From the IMG/VR virus record IMGVR_UViG_3300001351_000015, positions 1 to 49,305 of that record: a stretch of DNA of 49,305 bases. One strand, written 5' to 3'. The notes below the pieces were generated by a model. The model was not told where the DNA came from, made no database searches, and was given only the letters and a program-made list of their open reading frames with translations. Numbering within the stretch: position 1 is the stretch's first letter; each line of letters opens with the position of its first letter. A program made the position numbers and the translations under genes. Positions 1 through 6,899 of the stretch are shown here, piece by piece. This DNA comes from a virus.

Positions 1-182
1 TCACTAGTTGGCGCTTGATACTGTTTTACTTTTTGCATGTTAGTAAATCCTTATTAAATTTGAGATGTAAGTATTATATAGCATACTAGTTAAATATCAA
101 TACCCTAGCTAAGATAGTTCATTCTTTTGTACAAGCTAAGAGGTTTTAGTTTACTTCTGATAATGTATAATATGAAACAATC

Positions 183-222
183 GGGGGCCCCTAGCAACCT
201 AGAAGGCCGAAGGGGTTGCCCC
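183..222. other. GC-rich foldback element in the leader
   Basis: In an AT-rich neighbourhood, 184-191 is a perfect GGGGCCCC palindrome, 194-199 (GCAACC) pairs with 214-219 (GGTTGC), and 211-215 with 219-223 can form an alternative AGGGG/CCCCT hairpin. Several mutually exclusive stems are therefore possible. A TATAAT at 166-171 lies directly upstream. There is no long T tract after it, so it is not a typical intrinsic terminator. A 5' leader RNA structure or a packaging/terminus element are both possible. Confidence 0.4.
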
Positions 223-271
223 TATCGCGGGGAGCTCTTTATACATATACACCGCCCATGTGTGTGGGGGC

Positions 272-398
272 ACTTTTGCATGCATCTTAGAGTATCATTG
301 ACCACAGAGCTAACAGGTATAGACATCTTTAAGAAGAACTTCTGAGCGAGAGAACTTTTACATGCATCTTAGCTAACCCGTACAACCACAGCTAACAG
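272..398. repeat. two imperfect 45-base direct repeats
   Basis: Copy 1 is 272-316 and copy 2 is 354-398, offset by 82 bases. The first 19 bases of each copy differ at one position (ACTTTT, then G or A, then CATGCATCTTAG). Both copies end in a shared ACCACAG..CTAACAG block, with a two-base insertion in copy 1. The middle ten or so bases differ. A shorter relative of the first half (ACTTTTTGCATGTTAG) lies at 28-43. Conserved ends with a variable middle fit a pair of protein-binding sites or promoter copies. Confidence 0.55.
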
Positions 399-509
399 AA
401 CCATGTCCAAAAAATTTTTTGAAAAACCATATAAGCCTTTTATACAAAACTAGACGGCTAGCTAACGTCATCACCAAGGAGACACCCACCTAACTAAAAA
501 CCTAAATCA

Positions 510-536
510 TTTACCAAAACTGACTTGGCCTATAAT
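510..536 (+). promoter_or_regulatory. candidate promoter of the structural operon
   Basis: A perfect TATAAT -10 box lies at 531-536, with a weak TTTACC at 510-515 at a short 15-base spacing. Transcription would start near 543, about 20 bases before the first gene's ATG at 565. The -10 box is good and the -35 box is poor, so a phage-modified or activator-dependent promoter is possible. Confidence 0.35.
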
Positions 537-564
537 GAAGTTATGATTTCTCCTGTATTATATT

Positions 565-1215
565 ATGACGCAACCACTCCAACCTTCTCAACCAGACCAA
601 GCACACCTCTCATTAAAGCAGTCGAGTCCAGTTCAGAATCTATCAAATCTGATGGGGGCATGTGGCTTCCACCAAGAGGAAGCGGTCGAGCGTATGATGA
701 CAGCTGGGTTAAAAGCAAACAAGAATTTTTCGCGTGAGCAAGCAGAGATTGAAGTATATGGTTACGCCAATTCAGAAGAAGGAGAGTTAGAAGCATTAGC
801 TCAGATCAAGCGCCTTAGAAGATCTGGTATAGTATCGAGGACAACTCAGCTAGCTACGTTGAAAGGGATGGTCTTAGATTACGAGAACGGGGTTTATAAG
901 AAAGGGCTCACAGCTTTGACTGTTCTTAAGGCGATGGAGTTATTAAATAAGATGAACGGTTACGAAGCTCCAGAAGTTCACGAGCACAAACATGAACACG
1001 AGCATGAGATAGTTACATTCCCAGTAGTCGAGCAACCATTTAAGGGAGAGCTTGAACCTTTACAAGTTACGGACATGGACGAAAACGTAAGAGCAAAGAG
1101 AAATGAAACTATGACTCAAACTCAAACCAACACAGACCACACCCAAACCACAGAGATAATTGATATAGAACCTTCAAGTCCAAGCGAAGGCTTGACCATG
1201 GAAGATGATTGGTAG
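565..1215 (+). CDS. probable terminase small subunit
   Basis: This 216-residue protein is probably the DNA-recognition subunit of the packaging motor. Residues about 25-130 are helical. The segment around ALTVLKAMELLNKMNGY resembles the end of the helical core of many phage small terminases, where a conserved 'K(A/M)-ELL-K' helix precedes a variable tail. A histidine/glutamate-rich stretch (HEHKHEHEHE, around 140-148) and an acidic C-terminus ending MEDDW follow; acidic tails in this family contact the large subunit. It is the first gene of the rightward operon, but unusually 12.7 kb upstream of the large subunit. The start follows an ATTATG context without a clear ribosome binding site. The assignment rests on pattern only and a general DNA-binding protein is possible. 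Confidence 0.5.
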   Translation: MTQPLQPSQPDQAHLSLKQSSPVQNLSNLMGACGFHQEEAVERMMTAGLKANKNFSREQAEIEVYGYANSEEGELEALAQIKRLRRSGIVSRTTQLATLKGMVLDYENGVYKKGLTALTVLKAMELLNKMNGYEAPEVHEHKHEHEHEIVTFPVVEQPFKGELEPLQVTDMDENVRAKRNETMTQTQTNTDHTQTTEIIDIEPSSPSEGLTMEDDW

Positions 1216-1263
1216 AATTTTAAATCAAGATTATAAGCACTCACAACCAAAAGGTTTTATATT

Positions 1264-1536
1264 ATGCTAAGAGATTTACAGTACATCGAATGCGTTACGC
1301 GCCTAGCTAACCCTAAATTTGATGAGTCAAAGTCTATAGACGAGAATAAATTAGCGGGTCAAGAGAAGTTTGTAGATCAAATTATCTACGTTCAACCCCA
1401 AGATATTACAATGTTTTACCGCCTGCACGATGAAAACGACACAGCGTGTGCTTTTGTTAGAGGGATGACAGACCTTCCAGTAGCTGTAAAAGGCGTTAAC
1501 TTAAAGAAATTAGCGGGAGCAATTAAGAATTTTTAA
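1264..1536 (+). CDS. hypothetical protein, 90 aa
   Basis: The family is not recognised. The protein is soluble, without membrane segments, with mixed alpha/beta composition and a C-terminal lysine-rich helix (VNLKKLAGAIKNF). Its start is supported by an AAGG ten bases upstream and the ATTATG start context shared with several other genes in this window. It sits between the presumed small terminase and the virion genes, separated from the next gene by about 100 bases that hold a strong hairpin. Confidence 0.6.
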   Translation: MLRDLQYIECVTRLANPKFDESKSIDENKLAGQEKFVDQIIYVQPQDITMFYRLHDENDTACAFVRGMTDLPVAVKGVNLKKLAGAIKNF

Positions 1537-1567
1537 ATAAAGTAGAATAAAATAATAGACACTTCAC

Positions 1568-1609
1568 TACCACGTGCTTGACGTATCGTCTACGTTAAGT
1601 ACGATGGTA
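1568..1609. promoter_or_regulatory. long inverted repeat / hairpin between genes
   Basis: The left arm 1568-1585 pairs with the right arm 1591-1609 over 18 base pairs, counting two G-U wobbles and a single bulged A at 1604, closing a five-base loop (TCGTC). There is no T tract afterwards, so it is not a standard terminator. It lies in the gap between the genes ending at 1536 and starting at 1639. A processing or stability hairpin in the mRNA, or a protein operator, would fit. Confidence 0.6.
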
Positions 1610-1638
1610 TCAATACGTACCCACATTAGCTTTAGATT

Positions 1639-1947
1639 ATGTCAATCACTCCAAGCCAAAAACGAAACCACGAAGGCAAGACTAAGTTTAAAGGCTCAGT
1701 CTCAGGTGAGGTGTTAACCTCTGGAACTGATGAAGTTATTGCTATGCAAGATGGTGCTGGTAACGACGTGGTAGTAGGTGGACTATCTATCGTATGCACT
1801 GATGCTCTGGGCATAAAGTTAAATGAAGAGACAAATGTTCATCAATTTGCTGCTGGCGACAAGTTTACCTTTGAGGGTATAGATATCAGAAAGATTACAG
1901 TAGTAGAAACAGCTGTGACTATTAACTACAAAGGGTTACACTACTAA
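1639..1947 (+). CDS. hypothetical probable virion protein, 102 aa
   Basis: The family is not recognised. The protein is predicted to be beta-rich, with glycine/threonine/valine-rich strands throughout (for example KFKGSVSGEVLTSG and NDVVVGGLSIVC), which suits a small structural or fibre-associated protein. Its stop codon overlaps the start of the large adhesin gene (TAATG at 1945-1949), so the two are probably translationally coupled. Its start has the ATTATG context and no obvious ribosome binding site. Confidence 0.55.
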   Translation: MSITPSQKRNHEGKTKFKGSVSGEVLTSGTDEVIAMQDGAGNDVVVGGLSIVCTDALGIKLNEETNVHQFAAGDKFTFEGIDIRKITVVETAVTINYKGLHY

Positions 1948-4241
1948 TGAAATTTGGCTACACTAATGGGTTTGGTGTAGGTAGTGGAGTTACAGGCTAC
2001 CCTGAAGAAGGTGGAGTCGAACCCACTATTTTAAGAATCAACACCGAGAACGCAGGCACATCAGCCTCAGACTCTTTCACGTTAGCTCTTAAGTCAGACC
2101 AGACTTACGACTTTACAGTTGATTGGGGTGACGGTAACATAGAGGCTATAACTAGCTCTACTAACCAAGTTCACCAGTATGACACAGCTGGGTTCTACGA
2201 CGTTAAGGTTATTCCTCAAGAAGATGGCACAGGCTTTCCGGGTTTCTATTACGTGGGAACAAACGACGACACTAAGATAACTCAGCTTAGGCAGTGGGGT
2301 GGGATTAAATTCTCATACTTCGCTGACTCATTCTGGGGTTGTAGCAATATGGAAATGTTAGCTACTGATGCATGTGATGTTGACGCAGTGGAAAGTATGT
2401 ATAGAGCATTCAACTTCTGTTCTTCTATGGTTAACCCACCTATATTTAAAAGCACTGCTAACGTGACCACGATGGGTCTTATGTTTGGTAGCTGTACTGG
2501 TTTAACTGCCCCTGCTGTCACATCAAACCTTACTAATTGTACTGTTGTAACAAGCATGTACTCAGGGTGCACTAGCCTCGCTAGTTTCCCAGTCATGGAT
2601 TTCTCTTCGTCTTCTGTTATAGCGGCGGCAACCTTCTTAAATGGGTGCTCTAGTTTAACTGGCGCGGCTCCATCTTACGATATGAGTAGCTTCACTTCTG
2701 CTAATAAATTCTACTCTAACTGTTCAGGTATTACTTCTATACCTTATTGTGATACTGGTTCAGTAACAACTGGGTCAGGTTTGACTCAAATATTCAATGG
2801 TTGTTCGAGTGTAACTACTTTCGGTGGTCTTAACTTCGCAGGTATCAATGGTTCAGCTGGTGGATCTCACTTCACTGGGTGCTCAAGTGCCACAACCATA
2901 TCAGCTCTAGATAATATGACAAATGTAACGAGTGGGTTTACATTCAATGGAATGTCTTCTATGACAAGCTTCCCAGCTGTTGATGTATCTTCATTTACTA
3001 ACCTAAGTGACTTCTTCAAAAATTGTTCTTCAATGGTTACTGCTCCATCACTGACTACTACAGCTTGCACTGATATGGGGTATATGTTCTATGGCTGTAC
3101 TCTCTTGACCACTGTGCCTGTTTATGATACGGCGGGAGTGTTGAGCATGGATTATTGCTTTCAACTTTGCACCTCACTCACAACAAACCCTGCTTGGGAT
3201 TATTCTGATGTGACTAATCCAAGAGCTATGTTCTTGAGTTGTTCAGGTCTTACTAGTGCATCAGCAATGGATTTCAGTTCTGCAACTACTTTGTCTAGCT
3301 TGTTCGCTTACTGCTCAGATTTAACTACATGTGGAACATTAACTACATCAACTTCGCTTACTGTATTAAGTAGCTTATTCAATGGCACTGGAATTATAGA
3401 CGCTCCAACAATAACAGTCACAAGCAACGTTACGAACTGGGCTAGCATGTTCTTGAACTCGTACGTTGAGACTTGCCCGACTTACGACACAAGTGCGGCA
3501 ACTGATATGAACCAGATGTTTAAAGATATATATAGTTCAACTCTAGACATACCTGCTTTCGATTTCTCCAATGTCACTAACCTATTAAGGTTTGCGCCAG
3601 GATTAACCGCTGGATCAAGAGGTGCTAGGAGTCTACCAGCTATCAATGCTCCAAATTGCACAACTGCTTACCTCATGGGATACACAAATCCTAATTTGAC
3701 TAGTGTCGGTACGCTTACGATAGGTGGTGCGTCTACTTGTAATTGCTCATATATGTTCTGGGGAAGTGCTAACTTGACTGGTTCAATAACAATGGTGGCT
3801 GGATCTGGTGTAAACAATATGAGTTACTCTTTTAGGGGGACTGGTATAACAGGAATCACATTAACTGGAACGTCAGGAGTTACTAGTTTTATAGAAGCTT
3901 TCTATCTAGCCTCAAGTTTAGCTAGTGTCAATTTAATTGATACAAGCGCGGCGACCAACTGTACTGGCATGTTTAGGTCTTGTACTGCGCTTGAAGGGTT
4001 TGCTATGCCAACCTTTGACCTTGGCGCAATGACTACAGGTACACTTATGTTCAGCGGTTACGCTATGACAACAGCAAGCTGGGATGATTTGCTAGTAGCC
4101 ACAGAAGCTAACAACACTGACCTAGACTGTACTTGGCATGGTGGTAATGCTACCTACACAGCTACGGGTGAAACTGCTAGAGATTTACTAACTGGAAGAA
4201 CTCCGGGCTGGTCAATTACAGACGGTGGATTGGAGCCATAA
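1947..4241 (+). CDS. tail adhesin with BspA/DUF285-type repeats
   Basis: A 764-residue protein that is probably a receptor-binding tail fibre. Residues about 45-95 hold a PKD-like beta domain with the signature VDWGDGN. From about 120 onward come repeats of roughly 22-24 residues in the style M(F/Y)xGC(S/T)xL-xxP-xxDxS, at least fourteen of which carry a cysteine at the same place; this is the pattern of DUF285/BspA-like leucine-rich repeats. That family is best known from bacterial surface proteins, where it mediates adhesion. The C-terminus (about 715-764) matches the usual DUF285 cap with DLDCTWHGG. Stop and start overlap the next gene (TAATG at 4239-4243). Its role as virion adhesin is inferred from its place among fibre genes. 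Confidence 0.75.
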   Translation: MKFGYTNGFGVGSGVTGYPEEGGVEPTILRINTENAGTSASDSFTLALKSDQTYDFTVDWGDGNIEAITSSTNQVHQYDTAGFYDVKVIPQEDGTGFPGFYYVGTNDDTKITQLRQWGGIKFSYFADSFWGCSNMEMLATDACDVDAVESMYRAFNFCSSMVNPPIFKSTANVTTMGLMFGSCTGLTAPAVTSNLTNCTVVTSMYSGCTSLASFPVMDFSSSSVIAAATFLNGCSSLTGAAPSYDMSSFTSANKFYSNCSGITSIPYCDTGSVTTGSGLTQIFNGCSSVTTFGGLNFAGINGSAGGSHFTGCSSATTISALDNMTNVTSGFTFNGMSSMTSFPAVDVSSFTNLSDFFKNCSSMVTAPSLTTTACTDMGYMFYGCTLLTTVPVYDTAGVLSMDYCFQLCTSLTTNPAWDYSDVTNPRAMFLSCSGLTSASAMDFSSATTLSSLFAYCSDLTTCGTLTTSTSLTVLSSLFNGTGIIDAPTITVTSNVTNWASMFLNSYVETCPTYDTSAATDMNQMFKDIYSSTLDIPAFDFSNVTNLLRFAPGLTAGSRGARSLPAINAPNCTTAYLMGYTNPNLTSVGTLTIGGASTCNCSYMFWGSANLTGSITMVAGSGVNNMSYSFRGTGITGITLTGTSGVTSFIEAFYLASSLASVNLIDTSAATNCTGMFRSCTALEGFAMPTFDLGAMTTGTLMFSGYAMTTASWDDLLVATEANNTDLDCTWHGGNATYTATGETARDLLTGRTPGWSITDGGLEP

Positions 4242-4462
4242 TGAGTATAATCACACCAAATGAAGACGGTAAATCTGATTGCTCGGATGAGCATTGGGTT
4301 ATTAGACACAATGGAACTGAGTTACTTCAATTCGAGTATCATGAGGGGAGAGTGACTACTCCAGATACTTTGGAATGTTTCGACGATGAAACAGAAGCTA
4401 GAGAGCGCGTAGCAGAACTAGGACTCACTGACCCAGATGGATTGCTTGATGAGAACGATTAG
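4241..4462 (+). CDS. small acidic hypothetical protein, 73 aa
   Basis: No known family. The protein is acidic, with a central beta stretch (HWVIRHNGTELLQFEY) followed by a helix (DDETEARERVAELG). It is coupled by TAATG to the adhesin gene upstream and its 3' end overlaps the start of the receiver-domain gene, making it the first member of a compact three-gene cassette (4241-5301) between two tail fibre genes. It might be a partner of the receiver protein, but only gene order supports this. Confidence 0.55.
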   Translation: MSIITPNEDGKSDCSDEHWVIRHNGTELLQFEYHEGRVTTPDTLECFDDETEARERVAELGLTDPDGLLDEND

Positions 4463-4907
4463 AGTAGCTGCCTTAGATGACCAGAAGGATATTCTGTTTG
4501 CACTAGAGATGCACGTAGCTCAGTACAACAAGAAGACTACTGACGGGATTCACGTAGAACTAGATCCTTACTCAGATCCTGATGAGTTCTTAGCAAACTA
4601 CAACCACGACCTAGCAGTACTTGATATCGACCTAAGAAATCCAGAGTTAGATGGGTTCGACGTAGCTAGATTAGCCTACAAGATCCACCCTAAAGGGAAC
4701 TTTATCATGAGAAGTTCTAGCATAACAGAGGAAGATGAAGATAATCATGAATGTTTGATGGGGAAAGTAACAGGATCTAACTTTGTTAGCGAACTAGTGA
4801 AACGTTACTTAGATATGTCGGTCAGCTTGAAGACTAGGATATCTAATAAAATAGAGGTCTTTGACCAAGCTAGGGTTTTCTCAAACGCGCATGCACATGC
4901 AATTTAA
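4449..4907 (+). CDS. CheY-like receiver (REC) domain protein
   Basis: This is a stand-alone response-regulator receiver domain. Counting from the ATG at 4449, the N-terminal strand is followed by the acidic pair D10-D11 (ALDDQ), the strand AVLDIDL contains the predicted phosphoacceptor D59, the loop 'PELDGFDVA' follows as in CheY, the serine run SSS at 89-91 sits where the switch Ser/Thr lies, and K106 (MGK) matches the conserved lysine. Thus all five hallmark REC positions are filled. The last 30 residues form a helix and a short tail with no DNA-binding domain. An in-frame ATG four codons upstream (4437) is an alternative start. It overlaps both neighbours. No histidine kinase is present in the window, so phosphorylation, if any, would come from the host. 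REC genes are rare in phages, and its place among virion genes is unexpected. Confidence 0.75.
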   Translation: MRTIRVAALDDQKDILFALEMHVAQYNKKTTDGIHVELDPYSDPDEFLANYNHDLAVLDIDLRNPELDGFDVARLAYKIHPKGNFIMRSSSITEEDEDNHECLMGKVTGSNFVSELVKRYLDMSVSLKTRISNKIEVFDQARVFSNAHAHAI

Positions 4908-5301
4908 TGACGAAGAGGAAACAAAGGTACATACGGTGTTTGAAGGATTATCAGATGAAGAGATTGCTAATAACGCAAAGCTAGAATCTCGTATTAAGAA
5001 AGTTGTTAACAGCTTACCTATGCCTCAAAAGCACAGAGAGCTAGTCAGTGAGATCATAATTCAATTAGCTAACGAGCTAGTAGATGATAAGCTAAAGAGA
5101 TTTGGTGAGAGGCTTGGAACCCTAGAAGAATCTAGGAAAGATGACAAGCACGAACGTGAGATGAAAGACAAGGACCAAGACGGCGTGATGGAGAAACTAG
5201 AAGAGAGGTTGGAAGGTAAGGTTCAATCAGCTATCTACGTGGTTTCAGTAGTTGGGTTCTTTGTTGTCGTGGCAGCTACCATCATAGCAGCAGTGTTGTA
5301 A
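4891..5301 (+). CDS. coiled-coil protein with C-terminal membrane anchor
   Basis: A 136-residue protein from the ATG at 4891 (a second ATG lies at 4897; an in-frame TTG at 4861 is less likely). Residues 20-105 are highly charged and helical and likely form a coiled coil. The last 26 residues (about 111-136) form one strongly hydrophobic segment with no charged residues after it, typical of a tail-anchored membrane protein. The gene begins inside the end of the receiver gene and ends one base before the collagen-like gene. A helical KHREL motif with H48 loosely recalls a histidine phosphotransfer helix, but this is speculation. A holin or membrane-tethering role is an alternative. Confidence 0.6.
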   Translation: MHMQFNDEEETKVHTVFEGLSDEEIANNAKLESRIKKVVNSLPMPQKHRELVSEIIIQLANELVDDKLKRFGERLGTLEESRKDDKHEREMKDKDQDGVMEKLEERLEGKVQSAIYVVSVVGFFVVVAATIIAAVL

Positions 5302-5302
5302 G

Positions 5303-5932
5303 ATGCCTACTAGATTAAGATCCACTAGCCAGAGTGACATTAATATGGCGCTCAGTGAACTTGAGCGTGAACTCACAAACAAGGTAAGGGATCTTAGAGA
5401 CCAGATTAAAAGAGAGCTAACCCACTCAGGTAGCTCTAGTTCACCTCCGGGCTCAGCAGGATCTGACGGATCATCAGGGACTCAAGGTCCACAGGGTGAG
5501 ACAGGTGAGACAGGTGAGCAAGGGCCTCAAGGATTACAAGGACCAGCAGGAGTAGACGGTGCTGACGGTCAGACTGGACCTCAAGGCCCAGCAGGTCCGA
5601 TAGGTCCACAAGGACTGCAAGGTAACACAGGACCACAAGGAGCTCAGGGTTTAAGTGGTGTAGGAAGTACAGGACCAGTTGGACCTACTGGACCAGTCGG
5701 ACCTCAAGGCCCAGCAGGGGCTAGTGGCTCAGCGTCAGATGAACTAAGGAAGTCTCACATTGACTCTGTAGATAGCAACTTAACATACTTTGGGTCAGCG
5801 CCTATAGGTTCATTAGATACAGAAGCAGTTTGGACAATCTTTAGAATAGATGAAACCAACTACCCGTCTATAAGAACTAACGCGGTAGCTAACAGTCAAT
5901 GGGCGAACGTGGAGATATTAACTTATAGTTAG
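5303..5932 (+). CDS. collagen-like tail fibre protein
   Basis: A 209-residue fibre protein. Residues 1-45 form a helical, probably trimerising, coiled coil. About 50-145 consist of Gly-X-Y triplets of the GPQGxQG type with GPAG, GPVG and GETG units, interrupted near GLSGVGS. The last 60 residues are a small globular head that includes [13 protein letters not shown]. Collagen-like triple helices occur in many phage fibres, where the repeat spans a rod between attachment domain and tip. The next gene starts immediately after its stop, so the two are likely co-translated and may form successive fibre segments. Confidence 0.8.
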   Translation: MPTRLRSTSQSDINMALSELERELTNKVRDLRDQIKRELTHSGSSSSPPGSAGSDGSSGTQGPQGETGETGEQGPQGLQGPAGVDGADGQTGPQGPAGPIGPQGLQGNTGPQGAQGLSGVGSTGPVGPTGPVGPQGPAGASGSASDELRKSHIDSVDSNLTYFGSAPIGSLDTEAVWTIFRIDETNYPSIRTNAVANSQWANVEILTYS

Positions 5933-6898
5933 ATGAAAGGTATCCCATTCAAACGAGAGACTTTACAAGATGTCCACGACAACTCCGACAACGGAGTCAT
6001 CGTAGGAAGTATTCAGTGGGATGAGTTCAGATATTTAGACACTGAGACAGGCGGCCAGAATAATACACTTATCGGTGAGCTGTGTGGATTTACTAACACA
6101 GGTGTTAATAACACAGGTGTTGGTGAGCGAGCTCTAGAGAATCTTTTGGGTGGTGGCGCTAATACTGGTCTTGGAATGAGGGCGCTTAGAAATGTTACTA
6201 CAGGAAGCTTCAACACTGGTATTGGAGCTGAAGCCCTTCATGGAATAACGACAACTAACGATAATGTTGCTGTAGGCTACCGAACCCTAAGAGAAACTAC
6301 TGGCACAGGTAACTTCGGAATGGGAACCAACGCTCTTAGGTTCAACACCCAAAGTTATAACATGGCGATTGGCGATAGGGTTATGTATAGTAATATCAAT
6401 GGAGTGAATAACACCGCCGCAGGTTATCAAGCTGGTTATTACAATCTTGGTTCTAGTAATGTGTTCCTCGGAAGAAGAGCAGGATTTAATGAGACGGGTT
6501 CAAGTACACTATATATTGAGACAAGCGAAAGATCAGACCCATTAATATATGGGAATTTTAGTACTAGAGATATAAAAATAAATGGATCTCTAGAAAATAC
6601 TCAATCGGTTAGACACAGCGCAATCGAAACAGTCACAGCTTCTAGTGACACTTTGGGTGATACGAACTTCATAGTCTTATGTGACTGTTCGAGTAACGCC
6701 ATTACAATTAACCTACCAACTGCCGTAGGTAATGAAGGCCTTACATACAAGATAAAGAAAATAGACAGCTCTTCAAATGTAGCTACTATTGATGGTAATG
6801 GCACAGAGGAAATAGATGGAGCTTTGACGATGGACTTAGAATATCAACACGAAGTTGTCGAGCTTGTATCAGATGGCGCAAACTGGTGGATAATATAA
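5933..6898 (+). CDS. tail fibre protein with beta-roll repeats
   Basis: A 321-residue fibre-like protein. Residues about 40-190 hold six or seven units of 22-24 residues of the form N-NTGxGxxAL-xxxTTG (GANTGLGMRAL, SFNTGIGAEAL, DNVAVGYRTL, NNTAAGYQAG). Such repeats form left-handed beta-rolls like those in trimeric adhesin heads and many phage fibres. The C-terminal 90 residues are a separate beta domain with ITINLPTAVGNEGLTYKIKK, a pattern common at the ends of phage tail fibres. Its ATG directly follows the stop of the collagen-like gene. Confidence 0.7.
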   Translation: MKGIPFKRETLQDVHDNSDNGVIVGSIQWDEFRYLDTETGGQNNTLIGELCGFTNTGVNNTGVGERALENLLGGGANTGLGMRALRNVTTGSFNTGIGAEALHGITTTNDNVAVGYRTLRETTGTGNFGMGTNALRFNTQSYNMAIGDRVMYSNINGVNNTAAGYQAGYYNLGSSNVFLGRRAGFNETGSSTLYIETSERSDPLIYGNFSTRDIKINGSLENTQSVRHSAIETVTASSDTLGDTNFIVLCDCSSNAITINLPTAVGNEGLTYKIKKIDSSSNVATIDGNGTEEIDGALTMDLEYQHEVVELVSDGANWWII

Positions 6899-6899
6899 A

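Larger units (their letters stand above)
1..564. other. non-coding left leader region
   Basis: No convincing gene lies in these 564 bases. The first 180 are AT-rich. They are followed by a GC-rich foldback at 183-222, two imperfect 45-base direct repeats (272-316 and 354-398), a perfect A6T6 tract at 409-420 of the kind that bends DNA, and a TATAAT box at 531-536. The word AGCTAAC occurs four times (308-314, 371-377, 390-396, 460-466). The region precedes the whole rightward structural operon, so a control region or a packaging/terminus region are the two sensible readings; the sequence alone does not choose between them. Confidence 0.6.

Noticed and set aside
33-43. The word TTGCATGTTAG, present in the leader and again on the - strand at 46231-46241 in the other large gap, as a shared regulatory site.
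   Set aside because: The same word also occurs inside the DUF2815 coding sequence near 39053, so restriction to non-coding DNA does not hold; it was not called a motif.
127-345. A 72-codon open frame in the leader.
   Set aside because: It runs through the GC-rich foldback and one of the direct repeats, has no ribosome binding site, and its composition does not look like a folded protein.
409-420. A6T6 tract as an intrinsic terminator.
   Set aside because: It is a self-complementary AT tract with no GC stem; bent DNA is a better description.
1947-4241. A diversity-generating retroelement target in the repeat-rich fibre gene.
   Set aside because: No reverse transcriptase gene or template repeat was seen in the window.
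5450-5750. Tandem repeats that could suggest a CRISPR array.
   Set aside because: The repeats are in-frame Gly-X-Y codons of a collagen-like protein without constant repeat/spacer lengths.
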